A DNA stretch of 11,446 bases from Candidatus Nomurabacteria bacterium (GCA_943354525.1 CALRCI010000019.1:1-11446); one strand, 5' to 3'; numbered from the stretch's first letter, positions 1 through 5,909 are shown. Notes: generated by a model from the letters alone, not told the origin. Translations and numbers: made by a program.

Positions 1-1017
1 ACTGCTACACATGCTGACCACATGGACGGCGGGAAGAGCAGCACTGGCGGTGATATTGCGTACGAAACGATGACGGTTACCGCTACATTCGACAAGCCAC
101 TCGAGTTACAAACGCTTCTTCCGGTGTCAGCCAAAGCAGCCGGCAAGATAGTCATCTATGATACGACGGCCACCCGCGCAAAAATTCCCGTTAATACGAA
201 ATTTACTTCGTCCAAAGGCATCGTCTACATCAACACCGCTCCGGTCACTGTTCCTCCAGCGGTGCGCGATCCCAAATCACATGTGATGCTGCCCGGACAG
301 GCGCATATCGTCGTGACTGCGGTCACGGCTGGCGAAACCGGCAACAGTGATCCAAGCGATTTCACGATTGAAGGCCATAAAGCGGCCAATCTCTATGGTC
401 GTTCCGATGGACCGTTCTCCGGCGGTGCCGTCGGCGATTATTACACGATGAGCGGCGACATGTTTATTCAGGCCGTGGCTGATACGACGACCAGTCTTCG
501 CGCCAAACTTATAGATAATGCGCTCCATCAAGTTCCTGAAGGCTTCATGCTCAATCAGGATGCTGTATATTTCGTGCCCGATCCATATACTGCGACGAGC
601 ATCCAAAGCAAGACTTCTGATGCGACACTGACCATGTCGGGTACCCTGACCGCATATCTCTTCAAGATCGACGATCTGACGCACGTCATTGCCAAACGCC
701 TGATCCGCACCTACGATAATTCGCCGATCGTACTGACGGACCGTGCCACTCTTTCCATCACGCCGCGCGATACCGTCGATCCGCGCACACTTGATCACGA
801 GACATTCAATCTCGCCGGTTCGGTTACGCTGACCTATACGCTTGATCCAGAGAAAATAAAAACTGCTCTACTTGGCACCGCTAAGCGCATTTTCGACACT
901 TCGCTTGCAACTGTCCCGCATGTGACGAGCGGTACGGTGCACATCCATCCGTTTTATGTCACGACGATTCCGCATAAAAGTGATCGTGTCAGTGTCTCCA
1001 TCGTATCCGTACATTGA
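1..1017 (+). CDS. Surface protein with baseplate J-like domain, 3' part
   Basis: This is the C-terminal 338 residues of a larger protein. The frame is open from the first base, so the gene starts outside the window. The segment around residues 45-125 (GKIVIYDTTATRAKIPVNTK, then a VTVPP stretch, then VTAVTAGETGNSDPSDFTI) resembles the baseplate-J-like module of Patescibacterial membrane-anchored proteins. In those proteins a beta-rich region with conserved GxxxIY and PGxxxVxVxAxxxGExxN-like elements is followed by an SGGxxG turn and a long C-terminal beta domain. Here SGGAVGDYY is near residue 140, and the chain ends in the HPFYVTTIP-type strand typical of such proteins. No membrane segment is visible; an N-terminal anchor would lie upstream. 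The gene has no functional link to the ribosomal operon that follows. The family call is from remembered similarity and the exact role is unknown. Its TGA stop overlaps the -35 box proposed for infA. Confidence 0.6.
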   Translation, partial: TATHADHMDGGKSSTGGDIAYETMTVTATFDKPLELQTLLPVSAKAAGKIVIYDTTATRAKIPVNTKFTSSKGIVYINTAPVTVPPAVRDPKSHVMLPGQAHIVVTAVTAGETGNSDPSDFTIEGHKAANLYGRSDGPFSGGAVGDYYTMSGDMFIQAVADTTTSLRAKLIDNALHQVPEGFMLNQDAVYFVPDPYTATSIQSKTSDATLTMSGTLTAYLFKIDDLTHVIAKRLIRTYDNSPIVLTDRATLSITPRDTVDPRTLDHETFNLAGSVTLTYTLDPEKIKTALLGTAKRIFDTSLATVPHVTSGTVHIHPFYVTTIPHKSDRVSVSIVSVH

Positions 1018-1043
1018 CCCGTATCTCCATTGTCTGCTACACT
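1014..1043 (+). promoter_or_regulatory. infA promoter with extended -10
   Basis: TTGACC (1014-1019), an 18-base spacer and TACACT (1038-1043) preceded by TGC form a sigma-70-type promoter with an extended -10. The -35 lies in the last codons of the upstream gene. Transcription should start near 1050, only about 6 nt before the infA ATG at 1056. Confidence 0.6.
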
Positions 1044-1055
1044 GCCCATATACCA

Positions 1056-1268
1056 ATGAGTACTAAAGAAGAATCAGTTCCAGGCATTGTCACCGAGGCG
1101 CTTCCGAGCACTCTTTTTCGGGTGAAGCTCAATGCCGATGATCGCGAAATTCTCGCATATCTTGCCGGTCGTATGCGCATGCATCGAATCAAGGTCCTCA
1201 TCGGCGACAAAGTAGATGTCATCCTCGACCCCTATGGCGGCAAGGGCCGAATCGTGAAAAGAGGCTAG
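1056..1268 (+). CDS. infA: Translation initiation factor IF-1
   Basis: This 70-residue protein is the single-domain OB-fold initiation factor that binds the 30S A-site and helps IF-2 and IF-3 select the start codon. Family features are visible: VPGIVTEALPSTLFRVKL at the start, then AYLAGRMRMHRIKVLIGDKVDV, matching the IF-1 pattern in which IxGKxRxxxIxIxxGDxVxVE is conserved. Its length is close to the usual 72. I chose ATG 1056 over the TTG at 1014 because the extra 14 residues are not IF-1-like and overlap the proposed promoter. No Shine-Dalgarno sequence precedes it. adk and map, which often precede infA, are absent here; a surface-protein gene lies upstream instead. A separate promoter follows before rpmJ, so infA may be transcribed alone or read through into the ribosomal genes. 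Confidence 0.93.
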   Translation: MSTKEESVPGIVTEALPSTLFRVKLNADDREILAYLAGRMRMHRIKVLIGDKVDVILDPYGGKGRIVKRG

Positions 1269-1273
1269 AGGGC

Positions 1274-1302
1274 TTGCATATTTTTAGGGGATAGGCTAGT
1301 AT
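1274..1302 (+). promoter_or_regulatory. Promoter of the rpmJ-rpsI ribosomal operon
   Basis: TTGCAT (1274-1279), a 17-base spacer and TAGTAT (1297-1302) lie just after the infA stop. A start near 1309 would give an approximately 80-nt leader before rpmJ, much longer than the leaders of other genes here. Confidence 0.5.
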
Positions 1303-1332
1303 GTAACCACGTAACTAAATAGAGGTTTTTAC

Positions 1333-1363
1333 GCAAAGTTAAGGGATACGCCCTTGATTTTGT
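1333..1363 (+). promoter_or_regulatory. Leader hairpin upstream of rpmJ/rpsM
   Basis: CAAAGTTAAGGG (1334-1345) pairs along its full length with CCCTTGATTTTG (1351-1362) around a 5-base ATACG loop. Two of the 12 pairs are G-U, and 1333/1363 adds one more G-U pair. No U-tract follows, so it is not a normal terminator. In Escherichia coli S4 represses the rpsM-led alpha operon by binding its leader. This hairpin is a candidate for a comparable site, by inference only. Confidence 0.45.
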
Positions 1364-1388
1364 CTTCTCTCGTTACCAAAGCAAATTC

Positions 1389-1498
1389 ATGAAAGTCAGA
1401 GCACGAGTCAAAAAAATGTGTGCAAAATGCAAAGTGGTCCTTCGAAAGGGTCACCTTCGTGTTATTTGCGAAACCCTAAACATAAACAGAAACAATAA
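1389..1498 (+). pseudogene. rpmJ: Ribosomal protein L36, frameshifted as read
   Basis: L36 is a tiny zinc-ribbon protein of the large subunit. From ATG 1389 the frame reads MKVRARVKKMCAKCKVVLRK and continues GHLRVICE, which is unmistakable L36 with zinc ligands C11, C14 and C27. The expected tail, NPKHKQKQ and a stop (TAA 1496-1498), is intact but lies in another frame. Adding one A to the run at 1471-1473 (GAAACCC to GAAAACCC) restores a normal 36-residue L36, including the fourth zinc ligand H32. Without that base, translation runs on to TGA 1533-1535, giving 48 residues and overlapping the rpsM start. A one-base sequencing or assembly deletion in a short A run is the simplest explanation. 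A true pseudogene would be surprising but is not excluded. The gene sits 5 nt upstream of rpsM. Confidence 0.88.
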
Positions 1499-1503
1499 TT
1501 TTA

Positions 1504-1884
1504 ATGCGTATCCTCGGTATCACAATTCCAAATGAAAAGCGCCTCGAAATCGGCCTGACCACACTCTATGGTATCGGTCTTTCTCGCGCTCGCAAGATTC
1601 TCGATGCGGCGAAAGTGCCACATAGCAAGAAAGCGAAAGATCTCAGCATCGATGAAGAAAACAAGATCCGCATTCTCGTCGAGGAGCACAAGATCGAAGG
1701 TAACCTCAAGCGCGAAGTCTCTGCAAACATCAAACGCCTGAAAGATATCAAAGCCTACCGCGGCGTTCGTCACATGAAGCGTCTTCCCGTCAACGGCCAG
1801 CGTACCAAAACTAATTCTCGAACAGTTCGCGGAAATGTCCGCAAGACCATGGGTAGCGGTCGCCGTAAGCTTGAGAAAACCTAA
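1504..1884 (+). CDS. rpsM: 30S ribosomal protein S13
   Basis: S13 sits in the head of the small subunit, contacting 16S rRNA, the P-site tRNA and the B1 bridge to the 50S. The 126 residues start MRILGITIPNEKRLEIGLTT and contain the helix-two-turn-helix region LYGIGLSRARKIL (residues 21-33). The signature tail follows: YRGVRHMKRLPVNGQRTKTN and NSRTVRGNVRKT, ending in a basic segment. The length is normal for bacteria (about 115-125). No Shine-Dalgarno sequence is present; the ATG follows an AT-rich stretch (acaataatttta) just after rpmJ. rpsM, rpsK, rpsD, rpoA and rplQ follow in the classic alpha-operon order. Confidence 0.97.
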   Translation: MRILGITIPNEKRLEIGLTTLYGIGLSRARKILDAAKVPHSKKAKDLSIDEENKIRILVEEHKIEGNLKREVSANIKRLKDIKAYRGVRHMKRLPVNGQRTKTNSRTVRGNVRKTMGSGRRKLEKT

Positions 1885-1911
1885 TTGATTATTATCTAGA
1901 TTGAGTCACGA

Positions 1912-2346
1912 ATGAGTACAGATACAAAAACAACTGAAGCAGTAGTGGAAGCGCCAGCTGACAAGAAGTCGACGTCGAAACTTCGCGTACCAAAGAAGAA
2001 GATTTCTTCAGGTACGCTCCACGTCGAAGCGACATTCAACAACACGAAGGTCGTGTTTACCGACAAAGAAGGCAATGCCGTCTTCTGGTCTTCGTCAGGT
2101 ATGCTCGGATTCCGCGGTGCGAAGAAGGGAACTCCATTCGCAGCTTCAAAAGTTGGTGATGTTATCGGAGAAAAAGCTGAAACACTCGGTGTCAAAGACG
2201 CCGACGTCGTTATCATCGGTGTTGGTTCAGGTCGCGAACCAGCAGTCCGTGCGTTTATGGCGCACAATATCGAAATTACCGCAGTGCGAGATCGTACGCC
2301 GGTGCCACACAATGGCCCAAAGGCGAAGAAGCCTCGTCGCGTGTAA
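1912..2346 (+). CDS. rpsK: 30S ribosomal protein S11
   Basis: S11 is a platform protein of the small subunit near the mRNA exit and the E-site. The 144-residue product has a lysine- and alanine-rich N-terminal extension (about residues 1-33) and then the core: GTLHVEATFNNTKVVFTDKE, WSSSGMLGFRGAKKGTPFAA, GVGSGREPAVRAF and the conserved end RDRTPVPHNG followed by a basic KKPRRV tail. A typical S11 is about 128 residues, so the extra length is the N-terminus. The core is noticeably diverged between residues 75 and 100. ATG 1912 is used; the upstream bases show no Shine-Dalgarno sequence. The gene lies 27 nt after rpsM and 19 nt before rpsD. Confidence 0.96.
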   Translation: MSTDTKTTEAVVEAPADKKSTSKLRVPKKKISSGTLHVEATFNNTKVVFTDKEGNAVFWSSSGMLGFRGAKKGTPFAASKVGDVIGEKAETLGVKDADVVIIGVGSGREPAVRAFMAHNIEITAVRDRTPVPHNGPKAKKPRRV

Positions 2347-2365
2347 TATTTTTTAATATATATCT

Positions 2366-2977
2366 ATGCAAACGCAATCTAAATTCAAAATTTGTCGTCG
2401 TCTCGGTGCTGGTGTCTACGAAAAATGCCAGACACAGAAATTCGTCGTTTCTTCGGCGAGCAAGACTGCCGGTAAGGCTGGCGGCAAGCGCCCTAAAGCT
2501 CTCTCTGATTTCGGCACACACCTCGTTGAGAAACAGAAAGTTCGCTACAGCTACGGCATCCGTGAACGCCAGTTCGCGCGCTACGTTAAAGAAGCAGTTG
2601 AGAAGAAGGGAACAAGTGCGACTGATACGCTCTACATGACGCTCGAAAATCGTGTTGACAATGTCGTGTATCGTCTCGGTCTCGCACATACACGTGCACT
2701 CGCACGTCAGATGGTTTCCCACGGTCACTTCACGGTCAATGGCACGCGTGTGACCATTCCGTCGTATCAGGTGAAGATTGGTGATGTCATTGCTGTGCGT
2801 GATGGTAGTCGCGAACGTGCACTCTTCACCGATGTGGCAAAGCGCCTCGCTACCTACGCTACTCCGTCATGGCTCTCGTTTGATCTCGACAAGCTTGCCG
2901 CCACGATCAAAGCGAAGCCAGTGAACACTGAAACATTTTTGGATCTCAATGCAGTGCTTGAGTTTTATAGTCGTTAG
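2366..2977 (+). CDS. rpsD: 30S ribosomal protein S4
   Basis: S4 is a primary 16S rRNA-binding protein that nucleates small-subunit assembly, and in many bacteria it also represses its own operon. The product is 203 residues, a normal length. The N-terminal domain reads FKICRRLGAGVYEKC and has only two cysteines, so it is the zinc-free type. The motif KQKVRYSYGIRERQFARYVK follows. The S4 RNA-binding domain covers about residues 92-155 (RVDNVVYRLGLAHTRALARQ, then VSHGHFTVNG and IPSYQVKIGD), and the chain closes with LNAVLEFYSR. The leader before the ATG is almost pure A and T with no Shine-Dalgarno sequence. If this organism autoregulates as E. coli does, this is the likely repressor acting at the 1333-1363 hairpin; that is inference. 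Confidence 0.97.
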   Translation: MQTQSKFKICRRLGAGVYEKCQTQKFVVSSASKTAGKAGGKRPKALSDFGTHLVEKQKVRYSYGIRERQFARYVKEAVEKKGTSATDTLYMTLENRVDNVVYRLGLAHTRALARQMVSHGHFTVNGTRVTIPSYQVKIGDVIAVRDGSRERALFTDVAKRLATYATPSWLSFDLDKLAATIKAKPVNTETFLDLNAVLEFYSR

Positions 2978-3007
2978 TTCTTTTATTTAGTAATTAATTT
3001 TTAAATC

Positions 3008-3985
3008 ATGCAAGACTATACCATCATGCTCCCGTCCAAACCTCGCGTCGTCTCAGAAGATGAGATGAAGGGCGTGTACGAAATAGACAATCTCTATCCG
3101 GGCTACGGTCACACGCTCGGTAATTCTCTGCGTCGTATTATTCTCTCCTCGCTTCCGGGCGCGGCGATTACGAAGGTCAAAATCGATGGCGTTGCCCACG
3201 AGTTCTCAACACTCGCCGGCGTCAAAGAAGACGTGATCATGATCTTGCTCAATCTCAAAAAGGTTCGCTTCATGATGACTTCAGACGAAGCTCAGGAAGT
3301 CACTATCTCAGTCAAAGGCGCGAAGAAAATCACTGCGAAGGACATTCAGCTTTCCGGTCAGGTAGAAGTCCTCAACCCAGAACTCCACATCGCTGAAATC
3401 ACTGACAAGAGTACGACACTCTCTGTCACGATGACAGTAGAACGCGGACTCGGCTTCATGCCTCGCGAAGCGCTCGACAAGGGCAAGATGGACATCGGCA
3501 CGATCGCGCTTGATGCGATCTTTTCTCCAATCCGCCGTGTCGCCTACGAAGTAGAGAACATGCGCGTCGGTGACAAGACCAACCACAATCGTCTCCGCAT
3601 GATCATCGAGACTGACGGCACGCTTTCTCCACGCGACGCACTTCGCCGCTCAATCGAGACGATGATTCTCCAACTCCAGTCAATTTTTGATTTCAAAGGC
3701 CTCGACATGACTGCGTCAGAAGAATCTGTATCTGAATCTGCTCCAGCAGAAAAAGAATCTGCAAAGGAGTCGAAGGATGACATGAGTGATGTCTTGAAGA
3801 CACGCATTGATACGCTCGATCTCGGCACACGCACGCTCAACGCACTCATGGATGCCAACATTCGCACGCTTGGTGGTCTTGCTCGTAAGAAGAAAGAAGA
3901 CCTCCTCGAAGTCGAAGGTATCGGTGAGAAGGGAATTACTGAAATTAAGAAAGTATTGTCCGGTTACGGCATTACGATGAAATAA
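3008..3985 (+). CDS. rpoA: DNA-directed RNA polymerase subunit alpha
   Basis: Alpha dimerises to start RNA polymerase assembly, and its C-terminal domain contacts promoter UP elements and activators. The 325-residue product is complete. The N-terminal domain (about 1-232) contains the assembly signature PGYGHTLGNSLRRIILSSLP at 31-50 and the ERGLGFMP and NHNRLRM segments. A Ser/Glu/Lys-rich linker (about 236-260) leads to the C-terminal domain (262-325). In that domain R275, N278 and K308 align with the UP-element-contacting residues R265, N268 and K298 of E. coli, so DNA contact is probably retained. It ends GYGITMK. It is tightly coupled to rplQ, with one base between the TAA and the next ATG. 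No Shine-Dalgarno sequence is seen; an AT-rich gap of 30 nt separates it from rpsD. Confidence 0.98.
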   Translation: MQDYTIMLPSKPRVVSEDEMKGVYEIDNLYPGYGHTLGNSLRRIILSSLPGAAITKVKIDGVAHEFSTLAGVKEDVIMILLNLKKVRFMMTSDEAQEVTISVKGAKKITAKDIQLSGQVEVLNPELHIAEITDKSTTLSVTMTVERGLGFMPREALDKGKMDIGTIALDAIFSPIRRVAYEVENMRVGDKTNHNRLRMIIETDGTLSPRDALRRSIETMILQLQSIFDFKGLDMTASEESVSESAPAEKESAKESKDDMSDVLKTRIDTLDLGTRTLNALMDANIRTLGGLARKKKEDLLEVEGIGEKGITEIKKVLSGYGITMK

Positions 3986-3986
3986 C

Positions 3987-4340
3987 ATGCGACACGGAAA
4001 CAACGTACGAAAATTCGGTTTGGAAAAGAATGCACGCAACGCGCTCATGAAGAGCCTTGTGCGCAACTTCGTGTTGAAAGAAGCGATGACGACGACTGAG
4101 GCGAAGGCCAAGGAACTCCGTCCGATGGTAGAGAAGTTTGTCACGGCCGGCAAGAAGAATACGCTCACGACACGCCGCACACTCCTCGCCAAACTCTACA
4201 ACGATACGAAAATTACGAACAAAATCATCGAAGTCCTCGCCGTCCGTTACATGGATCGCAAGGGCGGCTACACGCGCATTACCAAACTTCCGCCACGCAA
4301 ATCCGACGGAGCGAAACTCTCTCGCATTGAATTTATTTAA
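3987..4340 (+). CDS. rplQ: 50S ribosomal protein L17
   Basis: L17 binds 23S rRNA near the polypeptide exit region. The 117 residues begin MRHGNNVRKFGLEKNARNAL, a diverged form of the L17 opening (MRHxxxxxKLGRxxxHRxAL). They continue with SLVRNFVLKEAMTTTEAKAK and ELRPMVEKFVTAGKKNTL, and end TRITKLPPRKSDGAKLSRIE, where family members have a similar RxxxGDxAxMxxIEL end. The length is normal. It starts one base after the rpoA stop, so it probably depends on translational coupling. It is followed by a 20-nt gap before rplM. Confidence 0.96.
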   Translation: MRHGNNVRKFGLEKNARNALMKSLVRNFVLKEAMTTTEAKAKELRPMVEKFVTAGKKNTLTTRRTLLAKLYNDTKITNKIIEVLAVRYMDRKGGYTRITKLPPRKSDGAKLSRIEFI

Positions 4341-4360
4341 TTTTAGTGTAGGATACCTCT

Positions 4361-4702
4361 ATGATTACGATTGACGCACAAAACAAATCACTTGGACGCA
4401 CGGCGAGCGCTGTGGCAAAGATCCTCATGGGCAAAGACACCGTGGGCTATCAGCCGCACATGCCCGGTGGTGCCAAGGTCACGCTCATCAACGTCTCGAA
4501 GGCGAAGATCGATGCGAAGAAGCTCTCCACGACATTCTACGAGCGCTATTCCGGCTACCCAGGCGGTCTCACAAAAGAGCGCATGGATATGCTTGCTGCA
4601 CGCAAAGGCTACGCTGAAATTTTCTCGCTCGCAATCCGTGGCATGCTGCCGATCAACAAACACCGCGATATCCTCATGAAAAATTTAACGATCACTGAAT
4701 AA
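4361..4702 (+). CDS. rplM: 50S ribosomal protein L13, shortened
   Basis: L13 is an early-assembling large-subunit protein. The 113 residues read MITIDAQNKSLGRTASAVAK, then GYQPHMPGG, INVSKAKID, FYERYSGYPGGLTKERMDML and EIFSLAIRGMLPINKHRDIL, ending LTITE. All core motifs are present, but the protein is about 30 residues shorter than the usual 142. It lacks the leading segment before the first strand and most of the C-terminal tail after the GMLP motif. An upstream TAGGAT is the only weak Shine-Dalgarno-like string in the operon. rplM and rpsI are a conserved pair, with one base between the rplM stop and the rpsI ATG. The open frame has no sign of a frameshift, so the trimming looks real. Confidence 0.95.
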   Translation: MITIDAQNKSLGRTASAVAKILMGKDTVGYQPHMPGGAKVTLINVSKAKIDAKKLSTTFYERYSGYPGGLTKERMDMLAARKGYAEIFSLAIRGMLPINKHRDILMKNLTITE

Positions 4703-4703
4703 T

Positions 4704-5111
4704 ATGGAAAAGAAAGCAACCAAACGCTATATCGAAACTGTCGGCCGCCGCAAAACTGCAACTGCGCGTGTGCGCATCACCGAAGCTTCCAAGAACCATT
4801 TCGTCGTCAACAAGATCGACGTGAATGCATTTTTCAAAACAAAAGAACTCCAGCGCGTCGCGCATGAAGCGCTCGCGAAAGCTCCAGAAGGCATGCACTT
4901 CGAAGTTTCTGCACACTGCGTCGGCGGCGGTACGGCATCACAAGCTGAAGCAGTTCGTCATGGTATTGCCCGCGCACTCGTCGAGATGGATGCCGCGCTT
5001 CGTGATTCTGTGAAGAAAGCTGGATTCCTCAAACGTGATCCGCGTGCGAAAGAACGCCGCAAATTCGGTCTCAAGAAAGCTCGCAAAGCTCCACAGTGGT
5101 CAAAACGTTAA
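4704..5111 (+). CDS. rpsI: 30S ribosomal protein S9
   Basis: S9 lies in the head of the small subunit; its C-terminal tail reaches the P-site tRNA anticodon loop. The 135 residues show RYIETVGRRKTATARVRITE near the start, then CVGGGTASQAEAVRHGIARA in the middle and the tail RDPRAKERRKFGLKKARKAP followed by QWSKR. The final lysine-arginine pair that contacts tRNA is kept, with Trp where Phe/Tyr is usual. The length is normal. The gene ends the ribosomal operon: the first base of the terminator stem (5112) follows directly on the TAA stop. Confidence 0.97.
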   Translation: MEKKATKRYIETVGRRKTATARVRITEASKNHFVVNKIDVNAFFKTKELQRVAHEALAKAPEGMHFEVSAHCVGGGTASQAEAVRHGIARALVEMDAALRDSVKKAGFLKRDPRAKERRKFGLKKARKAPQWSKR

Positions 5112-5148
5112 AACAAAGAGCCGCCTACGCGGCTCTTTGTTCGTTTTG
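5112..5148 (+). terminator. Intrinsic terminator after rpsI
   Basis: AACAAAGAGCCGC (5112-5124) pairs perfectly with GCGGCTCTTTGTT (5129-5141) around a CTAC tetraloop. A T-rich tail (cgtttt) follows. The strong 13-bp stem starts at the base after the stop codon and ends the ribosomal-protein operon. Confidence 0.9.
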
Positions 5149-5261
5149 ACGGCCGCAGTGATGTTTCGCTACCAAGCGAAACCACGAGGCGGGGTCGCGG
5201 AAATTCCGAGCGACGGCGAGGAATTATCTGTGACGTAAGCGCTAAAACAAAAAGTTACTTA
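5149..5261. repeat. Structured intergenic segment with REP-like palindrome
   Basis: This 113-nt stretch between two terminators is rich in hairpins. GTTTCGCT (5163-5170) pairs with AGCGAAAC (5175-5182). GTCGCGGAA (5194-5202) can pair with TTCC-GA-GCGAC (5204-5214). AATTCC (5202-5207) mirrors GGAATT (5220-5225) around GAGCGACGGCGA. From memory, the last unit resembles a family of intergenic palindromes of the type ATTCCGAGCG-GCGAGGAAT that is dispersed in many bacterial genomes. Only one copy is present here, so repeat status is unproven. The 67-codon frame crossing it also runs through the terminator and is not gene-like. Confidence 0.4.
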
Positions 5262-5290
5262 AAAAACTCCCTCACGGGAGTTTTTGTTTG
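5262..5290 (+). terminator. Intrinsic terminator upstream of ndk
   Basis: AAAAACTCCC (5262-5271) pairs with GGGAGTTTTT (5276-5285) around a TCAC loop, followed by gtttg. The stem is flanked by A and T runs, so it could work on both strands. It is the second terminator after rpsI and may close a transcript from the structured segment just upstream. Confidence 0.8.
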
Positions 5291-5291
5291 C

Positions 5292-5320
5292 TTGAAAAAA
5301 GCATAGTGAAATGCTATACT
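5292..5320 (+). promoter_or_regulatory. ndk promoter with extended -10
   Basis: TTGAAA (5292-5297), a 17-base spacer and TATACT (5315-5320) preceded by TGC. The predicted start is near 5327, about 19 nt before the ATG. Confidence 0.7.
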
Positions 5321-5345
5321 ATCAGCGAATCAAATTCTGTTACCC

Positions 5346-5795
5346 ATGGAGTCTGCATTCTTGTTGAAGCCGGAAGCTGTTAGTCACTTCCAGGCGATTC
5401 AGAAAATTCTCGAAGAGAATGGTCTGAAGATTGTGTGTTTTAGAAAGTTGCGTTTAAGCAAGAAATTAGAGCAAGGCCTCTATCCGAATCTCTCTAGAGA
5501 AGTACAGCGCATCAATGAGCGTTACTTGATTGGAAGAATCGGCATCGCAGGACTTGTCAGAGGAAGAAACGCAATTGAGAAGTTAGTAAAAATCTGTGGA
5601 GAAGCGACTGATCCGATGCAATGCAAAGAGGGGACAATTCGTCACCTGTTTGGCAGGAAAACAAAAATTCTGCTGCATTCAAAGGGTCGTCTCTACAAAC
5701 TCAACGCAATCCACCGAGCACGAACGGAAAAGGAGGTAAAGCAGTTCAAAAAGCTGTTCTTCAAATCCGAACTGACCACTGGTCTGATTGCCTAA
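5346..5795 (+). CDS. ndk: Diverged nucleoside diphosphate kinase
   Basis: NDK transfers the gamma phosphate between nucleoside triphosphates and diphosphates through a phosphohistidine. The 149 residues align with the family: FLLKPEAV (K8) at the start, ILEENGLKIV, EATDP (T88), EGTIRHLFG (R99) and NAIHRA, in which N120 and H123 correspond to the conserved Asn and the catalytic His. The ferredoxin-like core is complete and ends in a KQFKKLFF helix. Oddities: about 11 extra residues lie between GTIR and the catalytic His, as in some archaeal and Patescibacterial NDKs; the usual HGSDS after the His is replaced by HRARTEKE; and a lysine stands where an active-site arginine is usual. Activity is plausible but not certain. 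Codon use has more AGA and AGG than the ribosomal genes. It is a single-gene unit with its own promoter and terminator. Confidence 0.8.
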   Translation: MESAFLLKPEAVSHFQAIQKILEENGLKIVCFRKLRLSKKLEQGLYPNLSREVQRINERYLIGRIGIAGLVRGRNAIEKLVKICGEATDPMQCKEGTIRHLFGRKTKILLHSKGRLYKLNAIHRARTEKEVKQFKKLFFKSELTTGLIA

Positions 5796-5836
5796 GTTTA
5801 CACAATCGATAGCATCTGACTACCCAAATTATGAAT

Positions 5837-5872
5837 AAAATCCTTTCCGGAATTTTTGGAGGGGATTTTTTT
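5837..5872 (+). terminator. Intrinsic terminator after ndk
   Basis: AAAATCCTTTCC (5837-5848) pairs with GGAGGGGATTTT (5858-5869), with two G-U pairs, around a 9-base loop, followed by further Ts to 5872. It directly abuts the -35 box of grpE. Confidence 0.75.
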
Positions 5873-5891
5873 ATTGAAAAATTACCGGAAA
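5844..5891. promoter_or_regulatory. Inverted repeat over the grpE promoter
   Basis: TTTCCGGAATTTTT (5844-5857) is the reverse complement of AAAAATT-A-CCGGAAA (5877-5891) apart from one inserted A. The right arm overlaps the grpE -35 box and stops four bases before the -10. It also offers a pairing that competes with the ndk terminator stem. It could be a protein-binding site for grpE control or an alternative RNA fold. Confidence 0.4.
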
Positions 5892-5901
5892 TCAGTATAC
5901 T
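5874..5901 (+). promoter_or_regulatory. grpE promoter
   Basis: TTGAAA (5874-5879), a 16-base spacer and TATACT (5896-5901). The predicted start is near 5908, about two bases before the ATG at 5910, so the mRNA is nearly leaderless. Confidence 0.7.
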
Positions 5902-5909
5902 AGAACCAT

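Noticed and set aside
277..798. 173-codon minus-strand frame
   Set aside because: It is a shadow of the surface-protein gene in the opposite frame, with no recognisable domain; the same applies to the long antisense frames in rpoA, rpsD and dnaK.
1014..1055. TTG start extending IF-1 by 14 residues
   Set aside because: The extension is not IF-1-like and covers the extended -10 promoter; ATG 1056 gives a normal length.
1465..1480. Programmed frameshifting in rpmJ
   Set aside because: No slippery heptamer or downstream pseudoknot is evident, and L36 genes are not known for recoding; an indel is simpler.
5035..5238. 67-codon plus-strand frame overlapping the rpsI end
   Set aside because: It is the +1 frame of rpsI continued through the terminator and the hairpin-rich segment; not gene-like.
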